Shown here one piece after another: positions 7,606 to 15,709 of a stretch of 35,577 bases of DNA (positions are counted from its first letter, which is position 1; each line of letters opens with the position of its first letter). The DNA is from Flavobacteriia bacterium. GTDB lineage: Bacteria > Bacteroidota > Bacteroidia > Flavobacteriales > Weeksellaceae. The DNA is taken from the NCBI GenBank assembly GCA_019455045.1, contig JACFND010000026.1:1-35577 (forward strand). The letters run 5' to 3'. Made by a program: the position numbers and the translations under genes. The notes under the pieces were generated by a model. That model searched no databases. It had not been told where the DNA came from and worked only from the letters and a program-made list of their open reading frames with translations.

Positions 7606-9273
7606 ATGAGTTTGAAACAGTTGAGATTTCTTGTGTTTGTTCTGATTTTCGGATTGTTCACTTCCTGTGCGACAAGTCCGAAATCTTCAAGAAAACATGT
7701 CAAAAAAAAGCCGAATACCACACAGGTCCAGCAAAAAACCCAAACCCGTGACAAAATCCGTGATCAGGTTGGAAAGGTTCAGGCGGGCGTTCCGGTAAAA
7801 AAAGATGAACCCAAAACAGTTGAAAAACCGGTTGTAAAAGCCGAGCCTGAAGCCGAACCCGAAGTCAGAGTAGAATTGCCTGAAGTGAACAGGGAATTCA
7901 GAGGTGCCTGGATTGCATCGGTTGCAAATATCAACTGGCCTTCAAAACGAGGTCTTCCGGTGGAACAGCAAAAAGAGGAAGCCATCCGGATACTCGATCA
8001 GCTGAAAGAAAATAATTTCAATGCGGTCATTCTTCAGGTCAGACCTTCGGCTGATGCGCTTTATGACAGCCAACTTGAACCCTGGTCGATCTTTCTGTCC
8101 GGCGAAACCGGAACTGCGCCAAAACCCTATTACGATCCGCTTCAATTTTGGATCGAGGAGGCGCACAAAAGAGGTCTTGAACTTCATGCATGGCTCAATC
8201 CTTATCGTGCGCATCACACCAACGGCGGAAGAGTGAATTCATATTCGATGGTCAATAAAATGCCAAAACAGATCGTCAGACTGAGCAACGGAATGTACTG
8301 GTTTGATCCGGCACAAAAGGAAACTCAGGATCATGTGAGTGCGGTGGTGATGGACATTGTCAAACGTTACGATGTGGACGGAATTCATTTTGACGATTAT
8401 TTTTATCCTTATTCATCTTACAACAACGGAGCTGATTTTCCGGACAAAGATTCTTACAATGCCTACAAAAATTCTGGCGGCACGCTTTCAAAAGCAGATT
8501 GGAGAAGAGAAAATGTAAACAATTTTATACAGCGGATTTATATTGAAATTAAAACCGAAAAGAATTGGGTGAAATTTGGAATCAGTCCGTTTGGAATCTG
8601 GAAATCGGGTTATCCGAACGGTGTGGTCGGATTGTCACAGTACGACGAACTTTATGCGGATGCCAAACTCTGGCTGAACAAAGGCTGGATCGATTATTTC
8701 ACACCTCAACTGTACTGGCCGATTGATGCGCCCAGACAGAGTTTTGTGAGTCTGCTGAAATGGTGGGAATCTGAAAATACATTCAAAAGACATCTCTGGC
8801 CGGGACTGAATACGGTTGAAATCAAAGTGAGCGACAAACCTGCTGAAATCATCCGTCAGATCGAATCAACCCGACTGCAGATTCCCGAAGATGCCGGCGT
8901 GGTGCATTGGAGTATGGCTGGATTGAATCAGAATATGCTCAATTCGCTCAAAAACGGTCCTTATCGTGAAAAAGCACTGGTTCCTCAATCTTCATGGCTG
9001 AAACCAATTATTTCCGACAGACCCAATCTAAAACTGACAAAAGAAAACGATGCAGTCAGAGCCGACTGGTCATTTCACAAAAAGGACGAAGTCAAACATT
9101 GGGTGGTTTATCTGTTGTATGACGATGATTGGGTAACTGAAATTCTGGATTCTGATGTCAATTTCAAAAAATTCCCAAAAACAAAAAATGACAAAAAGCT
9201 CAAGCTGATTGCTGTGAAAGCGGTTGACAGAGTGGGGAATGAGAGCGATTATATTGCGAGAAAAGTCGATTAA
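7606..9273 (+). CDS. GHL10-family (DUF187, DigH/YddW-like) glycosidase lipoprotein
   Basis: Predicted outer-surface or periplasmic lipoprotein of 555 aa. The signal peptide ends in a lipobox, LFTSC, with Cys21. Residues 22-90 form a Lys/Pro/Glu-rich linker. The GHL10 barrel begins at EFRGAWIASVANINWPS (residue 97) and includes DGIHFDDYFYPY (His261, Asp263, Asp264), the segment expected to hold catalytic acids. A C-terminal FN3-like sandwich follows from about residue 465. The characterised relative, E. coli DigH (YddW), cuts peptide-free peptidoglycan strands at the division site, so a cell-wall role is likelier than N-glycan degradation. It is monocistronic by spacing. The family call is firm; the substrate is inference. 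Confidence 0.88.
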   Translation: MSLKQLRFLVFVLIFGLFTSCATSPKSSRKHVKKKPNTTQVQQKTQTRDKIRDQVGKVQAGVPVKKDEPKTVEKPVVKAEPEAEPEVRVELPEVNREFRGAWIASVANINWPSKRGLPVEQQKEEAIRILDQLKENNFNAVILQVRPSADALYDSQLEPWSIFLSGETGTAPKPYYDPLQFWIEEAHKRGLELHAWLNPYRAHHTNGGRVNSYSMVNKMPKQIVRLSNGMYWFDPAQKETQDHVSAVVMDIVKRYDVDGIHFDDYFYPYSSYNNGADFPDKDSYNAYKNSGGTLSKADWRRENVNNFIQRIYIEIKTEKNWVKFGISPFGIWKSGYPNGVVGLSQYDELYADAKLWLNKGWIDYFTPQLYWPIDAPRQSFVSLLKWWESENTFKRHLWPGLNTVEIKVSDKPAEIIRQIESTRLQIPEDAGVVHWSMAGLNQNMLNSLKNGPYREKALVPQSSWLKPIISDRPNLKLTKENDAVRADWSFHKKDEVKHWVVYLLYDDDWVTEILDSDVNFKKFPKTKNDKKLKLIAVKAVDRVGNESDYIARKVD

Positions 9274-9385
9274 ACGCCAGTCAACTCTTTGTTTCAAAAT
9301 AAATTACAAACCAGTATAAAGATTCGGTTTTGAGGTTGAAATAATTTTTGGAATTATAAATTCTTACATTCGCAAAAAATTCAAT

Positions 9386-10045
9386 ATGCCGCTCAAAGCA
9401 GTTCTTTTTGACATGGATGGTGTGATTGTCGATACCGAGCCGATTCACAAAAAAGCGTATTTCAAAATGTTTGAAAGTTTTGGTGCCGATGTTGACGAAG
9501 AACTCTATTCGACCTTTGCCGGCGCGTCCACCCGAAAGGTCTGCAATACAGTGATCGACAGATTTGGTCTGACCGCGGCGGTTGAAAATCTTGAAGAAGT
9601 CAAACGGACTTTTTTTAAGGAATATTTTTACAATGATTCCGAATTTGATATGGTTCCGGGTGTCAGGGAACTGATTGCACATTATTACGAAAACAACATC
9701 AAAATGGTTTTGGCGACCTCGGCTTCGCATGCGACCATAAATATGGTTTTTGAACGATTTGATCTGAAACGGTTTTTCAATGATGTGATCAGCGGAACCG
9801 ATCTGAAAGAATCAAAACCAAATCCCGAAATCTTTTTAAAAGCAGCCGAACTCTCGGGTGAATCTGCAAAAGAATGTATGGTGATCGAGGATTCGACCAA
9901 CGGAATTACAGCTGCACATCGAGCCGGAATTTTTTGCGCCGGATACAACGGCGGAAAAACCAAATTACAGGATTATTCGCTTGCGGATATTGTGGTCAGT
10001 GATTTTCGGGAACTTGAACTTCAGAAGCTGAAACCTTATTTTTAA
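9386..10045 (+). CDS. HAD-superfamily hydrolase, beta-phosphoglucomutase-like subfamily
   Basis: Cytoplasmic 219-aa phosphatase or phosphomutase of HAD subfamily IA. All four motifs are seen: [10 protein letters not shown] (nucleophile Asp9 and acid Asp11), the Thr/Ser motif LATSAS, the Lys motif SKPNPEIF, and [16 protein letters not shown] with the Mg2+-binding Asp. A helical cap lies between residues 15 and 85. Relatives include beta-phosphoglucomutase, 2-deoxyglucose-6-phosphatase and YniC, and the true substrate cannot be read. The last 50 nt overlap the 3' end of the convergent transporter gene. Confidence 0.9.
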   Translation: MPLKAVLFDMDGVIVDTEPIHKKAYFKMFESFGADVDEELYSTFAGASTRKVCNTVIDRFGLTAAVENLEEVKRTFFKEYFYNDSEFDMVPGVRELIAHYYENNIKMVLATSASHATINMVFERFDLKRFFNDVISGTDLKESKPNPEIFLKAAELSGESAKECMVIEDSTNGITAAHRAGIFCAGYNGGKTKLQDYSLADIVVSDFRELELQKLKPYF

Positions 10046-11108
10046 ACAAACCGATCCAATATAGCAGTATGCCCAAAGCGGTGACACACCAAGCAAAAAT
10101 TGCGATGTACACAAAGATTTCGGGTATCGAATTCAAAAATCCGATGCCGGTTGCTTCAGCCAGCCGATAGGTGCAAACGGTGTACATGCCGAGCGGAAAG
10201 ACCATTCCCCAGGCTGAAGACTTGTAAATGATTTTTGTTTTTTGAAATACAAATCGCCAGACACCGAGCATGATCAGCAGCGGAATCCACCAGCTTCCGG
10301 TGGTCCAAAACAGCAAAGTAAAACCGTTGAGAAAACCTGTAATTGATTCAAGAAAATCCCATTCACCTGCATTTCTGACCAAAGCGGTTCCTGCCAATGT
10401 GATGATTGCGACTGCACCCATATTGATCCAATAGGCAGGCGCCAGATCTGCTGCTCTCACCCTGAAAAAGGCCAGCCGATAAAAAATCAGCGTAATCAGT
10501 ATGATGTACAGCATACAGCCGACCAGAAAAACAGCAAGCGATATAAAAAGTGTGATTTCTTTTGGGAATGAAATATAGCCCGCAAGCTCGGTTCCGAGCA
10601 CACTGAACGATTCGGTTGCAACCACGATCAGCAGCCAGATTCCGTTGATGCCGCGGTTCAGCGGATCTTTCTCCCGTTTGATGATGATGATCGTAAAAAG
10701 CGAATAAATCAAAACACACCAAAGCAGTACGCCGGAGATAAACAGGGCCGAAGCCGCTGCGAGATTGTCGTCAAAAAGCAAAAACTGATAACCGACCACA
10801 TTGATGCCGGCAACAATGGTCAGAAATCCCGGACTGATCGATCCGGTGACAAAATCTTTTTTGAATTCGGGATAATAAAATAAGATCCTCAGCAAAAACA
10901 GCAGCGCCAATCCCCAAAAGGCAATCAGATTGAAATCGAAAAGAAGTCTTGCAAATCCGTCAAAACCGGACATTTTTGCTGCGACTGAAACGATTCCGGT
11001 TGCCATCGGCAGTGCAAAATAAGCAGGCGAAAGACCTGCAGTTTCGGTTTGTATGTTTTTGATAATATGATTGAGAGACGGCAAAACGATTGACTTTTTC
11101 GAAGTCAA
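9996..11108 (-). CDS. TDT-family transporter (TehA/Mae1/SLAC1-like)
   Basis: Polytopic inner-membrane protein of up to 370 aa with about ten hydrophobic segments, starting at [17 protein letters not shown], a typical first helix of the tellurite-resistance/dicarboxylate transporter family. Members move anions (malate, nitrate, chloride or sulfite), and the substrate is not predictable here. The start is doubtful: no in-frame ATG exists before the first helix. The outer bound given is a TTG at 11106-11108 that itself lies within a perfect -7 box (TACTTTTG, 11106-11113). A second TTG at 11082-11084 would give 362 aa and is more likely if that promoter is real. The 3' end overlaps the HAD gene by 50 nt. 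Confidence 0.85.
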   Translation of the reverse strand: MTSKKSIVLPSLNHIIKNIQTETAGLSPAYFALPMATGIVSVAAKMSGFDGFARLLFDFNLIAFWGLALLFLLRILFYYPEFKKDFVTGSISPGFLTIVAGINVVGYQFLLFDDNLAAASALFISGVLLWCVLIYSLFTIIIIKREKDPLNRGINGIWLLIVVATESFSVLGTELAGYISFPKEITLFISLAVFLVGCMLYIILITLIFYRLAFFRVRAADLAPAYWINMGAVAIITLAGTALVRNAGEWDFLESITGFLNGFTLLFWTTGSWWIPLLIMLGVWRFVFQKTKIIYKSSAWGMVFPLGMYTVCTYRLAEATGIGFLNSIPEIFVYIAIFAWCVTALGILLYWIGLFKNKVSASEVQVPENH

Positions 11109-11172
11109 AAGTACATAAAATTAACAATTATTTCTTCAGAACGGTTGGTCAATCAAAAATGGTTTTCTGAAA

Positions 11173-11988
11173 TTAATCTCTGTATTTAAAACCGGCTTCC
11201 CAGGCTGTGATTGCCATTTTTCGGGTATTTCCCCACATATATCCGCCAAAATTTCCGCCGGACTGAATCACCCGGTGACAGGGAACGATGTATGCGATCG
11301 GGTTTCTGCCGATTGCGGTTCCGATGGCGCGGGAAGCAGTAGGCATATTCAAATCGTCTGCAATCATGTGATAACTGACCAGTTTTCCGATCGGAATTTT
11401 GAGCAGCTGATTCCAAACCAACAGCTGAAATTCGGTTCCTTTCATATGAAGTTTAATTGGTTTTGAATTTTTCAAATCAAAAATCGATATCGCAGCAATT
11501 TGAAATTCAGTTTTCTTCTGAACAAATTTAGAATTGTAAGATCTGCTTTTCATATTTCTGAGCGCCTGCTCATGATTCTCGTAAAACGCCATATAGCAGA
11601 CACCTTTTGAAGTCGAGGCGACAATCATTTCGCCAAAAGGACTGTCATAAAATTCATAATCAATTTTCAGATTTGAACCTTTATCGCCGTATTCTTCATC
11701 GGTCATCGGTATGATTTGGGTAAATTCAGAAGCTGCTTTTCCGTAATTATCGGTTGCTACATCAAAAAGTGAAGTCTGTGAATCACGGTTCAAAAGGCTG
11801 AAATTATGTTTTGGATTGATTGAATTAAAAAATTGTGAAAGCGAAAGACCGGACCAGTTTTTGACCAATTTTTCAAAATCATTCCGGCTGATGTCAGCAT
11901 TCTCAAACGTCTTTTCAAAATTTGGATTTTTGGGCTGATTTTTAATGATTTCTATAAAATTTGAAATTTTTTGATAATCTGAATTCAT
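11173..11988 (-). CDS. Ada-like O6-alkylguanine-DNA alkyltransferase
   Basis: Suicide DNA repair enzyme that transfers alkyl groups from O6-alkylguanine or O4-alkylthymine to its own Cys. The active site PCHRVI contains Cys237, flanked by ASRAIGTAIGRNP, an arginine-finger helix, and a downstream GGNFGGYMWG binding loop. An N-terminal region of about 90 aa has one HTH-like unit (DISRNDFEKLVKNWSGLS) that looks like half of the AraC-type domain of Ada. The Cys-rich methylphosphotriester domain of true Ada is absent. It starts 1 nt after the stop of the CYTH gene, so the two are probably cotranscribed. Confidence 0.92.
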   Translation of the reverse strand: MNSDYQKISNFIEIIKNQPKNPNFEKTFENADISRNDFEKLVKNWSGLSLSQFFNSINPKHNFSLLNRDSQTSLFDVATDNYGKAASEFTQIIPMTDEEYGDKGSNLKIDYEFYDSPFGEMIVASTSKGVCYMAFYENHEQALRNMKSRSYNSKFVQKKTEFQIAAISIFDLKNSKPIKLHMKGTEFQLLVWNQLLKIPIGKLVSYHMIADDLNMPTASRAIGTAIGRNPIAYIVPCHRVIQSGGNFGGYMWGNTRKMAITAWEAGFKYRD

Positions 11989-11989
11989 C

Positions 11990-12466
11990 TCAATCGTTTT
12001 TCCAGGTTTTGTACGGATGATCGATCAGATAAGCATTGTAATAACGTTCATCGCCCGAAACTTCTTTGCCGATCCAATCCGGTTTTTCAAATTCCTGACT
12101 TTCAAATTCCAATTCTATTTCGGCTACTATCAGCCCTTCATTGTCGCCCAAAAATTCATCCACATCCCATTCTTTTCCGCCGATGACGGGTTTGTATCTG
12201 TTTTTTGAAATTTCTTTTTTACAAAACCGATCCAGAATTTCTTTTGCATCCGCAACCGGGATTTCATATTCGTATTCGGCACGGCTGATATAGTCTGTAG
12301 AACTTTTGATGGTCAAAAAAGCCGTATCCGGGGTCAGTCTGACCCGAACCGTTTTTTCAATTTCATTGATCAGATAGGCCTGTCGGTAATGTTGTCCGGC
12401 AGGTTTGCTGAATTGTGCCCATTTGTCTTTATCGACCAGAAATTTCCTTTCGATTTCTTTTCCCAT
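11990..12466 (-). CDS. CYTH domain protein (triphosphate tunnel enzyme)
   Basis: The 158-aa protein begins with the ExExK signature EIERKFLV, the hallmark of the CYTH/TTM superfamily, and continues with alternating charged strands (VRVRLT, AFLTIKSS, AEYEYEIPV, EWDVDEFLGD, LIVAEIELEFE) that line a tunnel binding triphosphates and divalent metal. Short bacterial members are usually inorganic triphosphatases, and some are adenylate cyclases; the reaction here is unproven. The ATG at 12466 is chosen because it directly precedes the signature. An upstream ATG at 12499 would only add an 11-aa basic tail. The gene precedes the alkyltransferase by 1 nt. Confidence 0.88.
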   Translation of the reverse strand: MGKEIERKFLVDKDKWAQFSKPAGQHYRQAYLINEIEKTVRVRLTPDTAFLTIKSSTDYISRAEYEYEIPVADAKEILDRFCKKEISKNRYKPVIGGKEWDVDEFLGDNEGLIVAEIELEFESQEFEKPDWIGKEVSGDERYYNAYLIDHPYKTWKND

Positions 12467-12793
12467 GACGAATTTTTCAGTTTGATTTTTTGACTTCACA
12501 AGTTACAAACTGCAAAACGAAATTTCAACAAAAACCAATATTGAATATGATTAAATTTTAATTTCATTTTGGAATTTGAATCCCAATTCGGTTTGTAGGA
12601 TATGATTTTGGTCAATATGTCGAAATTCAAAAACAATGAGTCTCTCTGCAATTCACTGCCGGATTGAGTTTGACAAAATTATATAACCAGTCGAAAAAGT
12701 TCCGATATATGACCGACTTTCACTCATTGTCTTCTTTGTTCAAATTTGCTATATTTGTTAAAGACACAAAAGTCAGACTCAAAATTAATTGTT
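12467..12793. other. 327-bp divergent intergenic region
   Basis: This AT-rich gap lies between the CYTH and universal stress protein starts. It holds the predicted usp promoter near its right end. I see no RNA gene, no convincing small ORF and no strong hairpin in the rest. Confidence 0.6.
12727..12757 (+). promoter_or_regulatory. predicted promoter of the universal stress protein gene
   Basis: TTG (12727-12729), a 20-nt spacer and a perfect TATATTTG (12750-12757) match the Bacteroidota consensus. The implied leader is about 30 nt. Confidence 0.65.
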
Positions 12794-13645
12794 ATGAAAC
12801 ATATACTTGTACCAACCGATTTTTCAAAGACATCTGAAATTGCAATTGATTTTGCAATTCATGCAGCAGAACTGTTGAAGGCAAAAATTACTTTGCTGAA
12901 TTCTTTTGAAGTCGCAGAGGGAAGCTACACCGATCTGATGGGTGTAAACCGAGAGTTTACAAATGATCTGATCAATGAGGCAAAAATCAAATTGAATGAT
13001 TTGAGGATTGGTTTTATGAAGAAATCAGAGGTTGATATTCAAACCGCTATCTCTGTCAAACCGCTTGCAGACGCAATCAATGAAGTTTCTGAAGAAGGAA
13101 AAGTAGATTTGGTCATCATGGGAACTTTGGGTGCAACCGGTCTGAAAACCAAGCTGTGGGGAAGTCATACTTCTGATGTAATCGGAAAAACCAAAATTCC
13201 GGTGATGGCGATTCCGTCCGATTACAAATGGAAAAAACCTCAAAATATACTGCTGGCAACCAGACAGTTTGAGAGAAATGATGAGATTTTGGATTATTTG
13301 TTTGAAATGACTTTTCTGTTCTCTGCAAGCGTTAAAACCGCAGTTTTTACGGGAAATGACCAGACCGCAGAAGTCTATGTGAAACATCAGCAGGAACTTC
13401 AGAATTATGCTGAATTTCTGAAAAATGAATACCGTGACGATACTTTGAGCTCGGTTCATCTGATCGGCGACAGCTTTGAGGAAACACTTGAAGATTATAT
13501 TTCAAAAAATCAGGTTGACCTGCTGACGATGATTACCTATCAGGAAGGATTCTGGAAAAGTCTTTTCAATCCGAGTCTTACAAAACAGATGAGTTTTCAC
13601 ACCCGGATTCCGCTGTTGGTGATTCCCGCAAACTTCAGCAAATAA
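12794..13645 (+). CDS. tandem universal stress protein
   Basis: Cytoplasmic UspA-family protein of 283 aa containing two Usp folds. The first (about 1-145) starts MKHILVPTDFS and has a G-2x-G-like stretch, MGTLGATGLKTKLWGSHT, the nucleotide-binding loop of ATP-type Usps. The second (about 150-283) is more diverged (NILLATRQF ... LLVIPANF) and has lost a clear loop. Roles in stress survival are known for the family, with no specific partner here. The ATG at 12794 is preferred over an upstream TTG (12746), because the predicted -7 box overlaps the latter region. A hairpin terminator follows 16 nt after the stop. Confidence 0.9.
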   Translation: MKHILVPTDFSKTSEIAIDFAIHAAELLKAKITLLNSFEVAEGSYTDLMGVNREFTNDLINEAKIKLNDLRIGFMKKSEVDIQTAISVKPLADAINEVSEEGKVDLVIMGTLGATGLKTKLWGSHTSDVIGKTKIPVMAIPSDYKWKKPQNILLATRQFERNDEILDYLFEMTFLFSASVKTAVFTGNDQTAEVYVKHQQELQNYAEFLKNEYRDDTLSSVHLIGDSFEETLEDYISKNQVDLLTMITYQEGFWKSLFNPSLTKQMSFHTRIPLLVIPANFSK

Positions 13646-13660
13646 GTCAAATCAAAAATA

Positions 13661-13685
13661 AAGCGCCTGAAAATGGCGCTTTTTT
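13661..13685 (+). terminator. rho-independent terminator after usp
   Basis: AAGCGCC (13661-13667) pairs with GGCGCTT (13675-13681) around a 7-nt loop, and the T run extends to 13685. It terminates the plus-strand usp transcript and may also slow the convergent barstar transcript. Confidence 0.85.
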
Positions 13686-13707
13686 GTTGTATTAAATTTT
13701 GAAAAAT

Positions 13708-14016
13708 TCAGTCCGAATATTCGTCTTCGTCAAAATTGTCAAACTGTTCCATATAATATGAAAAGCTGAAGCCATTAATCTCGTTTTCGGCATCTTCAAG
13801 CGTTTCGAGCAGGTCTTCAAAATCCTCAATCTGTTCAAGATTCAAGTTGATCAGCCTCAGATGACAGGGAAGTTTCAGATCGCCGCCGATAAAATCATAA
13901 AGCGCATCCAGATTGTTGCCAAACCATTCCGGAAGATCGAACTTTCGTTTCAGCATCGAATAAAATTCATCATAATCACTGATAAAATCAAAATCCAAAG
14001 TAACTTCATTTTCCAT
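13708..14016 (-). CDS. barstar-family ribonuclease inhibitor
   Basis: Cytosolic 102-aa immunity protein that should block the adjacent barnase-like RNase. The inhibitory helix and loop are recognisable in LPEWFGNNLDALYDFIGG. Asp37 and Asp41 match barstar Asp35 and Asp39, which plug the barnase active site, while barstar Tyr29 and Trp38 are replaced by Trp31 and Tyr40. The C-terminus has a strongly acidic tail (FDNFDEDEYSD) beyond the usual fold. It starts 5 nt after the RNase stop, so toxin and inhibitor are made from one transcript. Confidence 0.93.
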   Translation of the reverse strand: MENEVTLDFDFISDYDEFYSMLKRKFDLPEWFGNNLDALYDFIGGDLKLPCHLRLINLNLEQIEDFEDLLETLEDAENEINGFSFSYYMEQFDNFDEDEYSD

Positions 14017-14021
14017 ATTGA

Positions 14022-14504
14022 TTATTGTTTTTGGAAGGTTTTGTAATGGTCTTTTGTGGTGAAAATCAATCCGTCGCTGCTGTATATCAGTCTGTCGGAA
14101 CCTCGTCTTCCGCAGTGGTAATTGATATCTGCTTCAAAATATTTTCTTGATTTGGTTTTTGGAAGTCTGTTTTCACGGTTTCCAAAATGGTCGCCGCCGA
14201 TTGCTTTTCCGGGCAAAACTTCGCAAAGATTTCCGGTTTCCGGTTTCCAGCCGAGTTTTCTCGCCTGATTTTTTGTGATGTAATAATCCGGAAGCCGGTT
14301 ATTTTGTCTGACGTAATTTACAACGGTTTCCTCATCGGTAAGCGCAGCAATATCAGCAGGTTGCTGTATCGGATTTTCGGTTTTAAAAATATCGGGCGGG
14401 AGATTTTCTTTTTTTTGATTCTGATCGCTTTTACCAAACAGGACAAAGCCAAATATCAGCAATAGTACAAGCACGGCGATTACACCTGTATTTTTGAATT
14501 TCAT
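14022..14504 (-). CDS. barnase-like guanyl-specific ribonuclease (N1/T1 family), exported or anchored
   Basis: The 160-aa protein has an N-terminal hydrophobic helix (residues 7-24, signal peptide or anchor), a 30-aa linker, and a catalytic domain that aligns without gaps to barnase at an offset of 51. Active-site residues are all kept: Lys78 (barnase Lys27), Arg110 (59), Glu124 (73, general base), Arg134 (83), Arg138 (87) and His153 (102, general acid). Cys94 and Cys131 fall at barnase positions 43 and 80. The enzyme should cleave single-stranded RNA 3' of guanine. Export plus a cytosolic inhibitor in the same operon suggests either nutrition or antagonism of other cells. No secretion-system marker domain is fused. 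Confidence 0.94.
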   Translation of the reverse strand: MKFKNTGVIAVLVLLLIFGFVLFGKSDQNQKKENLPPDIFKTENPIQQPADIAALTDEETVVNYVRQNNRLPDYYITKNQARKLGWKPETGNLCEVLPGKAIGGDHFGNRENRLPKTKSRKYFEADINYHCGRRGSDRLIYSSDGLIFTTKDHYKTFQKQ

Positions 14505-14710
14505 CGGTCAGAGAGCATTAAATTTTTCCTAACCGTAAATTTAAAGAATTAAACGATAGCTTTCAAATAAATGTCAACAGAACCGCAAAGATTGAATGGA
14601 TGGCTGAAGAATTTTAAAATTATTCGGAATCAAAATTGTCTGTGTGCCGTACTGTAGGAAGCTGTTGGAATTGATCCGAAAAATAAAAACAGAAAATTTA
14701 TTCAAATGCT

Positions 14711-14741
14711 TTTTGGATTTTGGAAAATAGGACTATATTTG
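14711..14741 (+). promoter_or_regulatory. predicted rpmH promoter
   Basis: TTTTG (14711-14715), an 18-nt spacer and a perfect TATATTTG (14734-14741) make one of the best promoter matches in the window, as expected for a ribosomal protein gene. The leader would be about 30 nt. Confidence 0.7.
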
Positions 14742-14775
14742 CACTCGATTTGTGAAAAGCAGAAAATAATACGAG

Positions 14776-14931
14776 ATGAAAAGAACATTTCAACCCAGCA
14801 ACAGAAGAAGAAGAAACAAACATGGCTTCCTTGAAAGAATGTCCACAGTAAACGGACGCAAGGTATTGGCAGCCAGAAGAAAAAAGGGCAGAAAGCAATT
14901 GACGGTTAGCGAAGTCAGAGCTAAACGATAA
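14776..14931 (+). CDS. rpmH: 50S ribosomal protein L34
   Basis: A 51-aa, highly basic protein of the large ribosomal subunit. It begins [18 protein letters not shown] and ends VSEVRAKR, with the invariant L34 stretch [16 protein letters not shown] and KKGRK. It lies between a strong promoter match and a strong terminator and so is transcribed alone. In many bacteria rpmH sits beside dnaA at the origin, but here dnaA is about 15.6 kb away. Confidence 0.97.
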   Translation: MKRTFQPSNRRRRNKHGFLERMSTVNGRKVLAARRKKGRKQLTVSEVRAKR

Positions 14932-14958
14932 TCGCTAATATTATATTAAAAAGACCAG

Positions 14959-14985
14959 GCCCGAAAGTTTCTTTCGGGCTTTTTT
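14959..14985 (+). terminator. rho-independent terminator after rpmH
   Basis: GCCCGAAAG (14959-14967) and CTTTCGGGC (14971-14979) form a perfect 9-bp stem with a TTT loop, followed by a T6 tract. It is the strongest terminator in the window. Confidence 0.93.
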
Positions 14986-14986
14986 A

Positions 14987-14994
14987 TATATTTG
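14987..14994 (+). promoter_or_regulatory. -7 box upstream of the ftsE-like gene
   Basis: TATATTTG is a perfect -7 match placed 19 nt before the ATG and directly after the rpmH terminator. No TTG stands at the usual spacing, because that position falls within the terminator stem. Confidence 0.4.
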
Positions 14995-15013
14995 CTTTCG
15001 TAAAAACAGAAAT

Positions 15014-15709
15014 ATGTCAGACAGCGTTATCAAATTGGAGAGAGCTTTCATCTACCAGCGAAATTATCTGGTACTGAGCAATGTTGATTTTGAATTGAAA
15101 GAAGGAGAATTTGCTTATCTGATTGGTAAAACCGGAAGCGGAAAAAGCAGTCTGCTCAAGGTTTTGTACGGTGCTCTGCCGCTGACCGAAGGTTTTGGAA
15201 AAGTGGTCGGAGTGGAACTGAACGGTATGAAAACCGGCAAAATTCCGGATCTGAGAAGACATCTCGGAATTGTCTTTCAGGATTTCCAATTGCTGCTCGA
15301 CCGAAATGTCGAAAAAAATCTTGCTTTTGTACTGAGAGCAACCGGATGGAGCGACAAAAAACTGATCAACGACCGTATCGACGAAGTGCTCGAAAGCGTG
15401 GGTATGATTTCAAAAAAGAAAATGATGCCTTTCCGTCTGTCGGGCGGTGAACAGCAGAGGATTTCAATTGCACGCGCACTGCTCAACGATCCGAAACTGA
15501 TTTTGGCAGACGAGCCGACCGGAAATCTGGATCCCGAAACTTCAATCGAAATTATGAGTCTGATTCACGATCTGTCAAAGGAAAAAAATGTGGCGGTGCT
15601 GATGGCAACACATGATTACGACATGATCAGAAAATTTCCGTGTGCCACACTGAAATGTGAAGACGGCAAGGTGCAGTTCACCGAAACCGAATCTCTTTTT
15701 CAGGCCTGA
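15014..15709 (+). CDS. ftsE: ABC transporter ATP-binding protein, FtsE-like
   Basis: Cytoplasmic ATPase of 231 aa. In the FtsEX complex it controls cell-wall hydrolases at the division site through the membrane partner FtsX. Walker A GKTGSGKS (residues 38-45), Q-loop VFQDFQLL, signature LSGGEQQR, Walker B LILADEPTGNLDP and the switch His in MATHDYDM are all present. No ftsX or other permease gene is adjacent, so assignment to FtsE over the closely related LolD/MacB ATPases rests on overall likeness. Its last 10 nt overlap the end of the convergent GT4 gene. Confidence 0.82.
   Translation: MSDSVIKLERAFIYQRNYLVLSNVDFELKEGEFAYLIGKTGSGKSSLLKVLYGALPLTEGFGKVVGVELNGMKTGKIPDLRRHLGIVFQDFQLLLDRNVEKNLAFVLRATGWSDKKLINDRIDEVLESVGMISKKKMMPFRLSGGEQQRISIARALLNDPKLILADEPTGNLDPETSIEIMSLIHDLSKEKNVAVLMATHDYDMIRKFPCATLKCEDGKVQFTETESLFQA

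Noticed and set aside
12602..12667. 21-aa ORF in the gap upstream of usp
   Set aside because: It lacks a ribosome-binding site, promoter match or recognisable sequence, and its length is expected by chance.
12689..12720. AGTCG...CGACT inverted repeat upstream of the usp promoter
   Set aside because: Arms of only 5 bp with a spacer of about 20 nt in AT-rich DNA are not distinguishable from chance.
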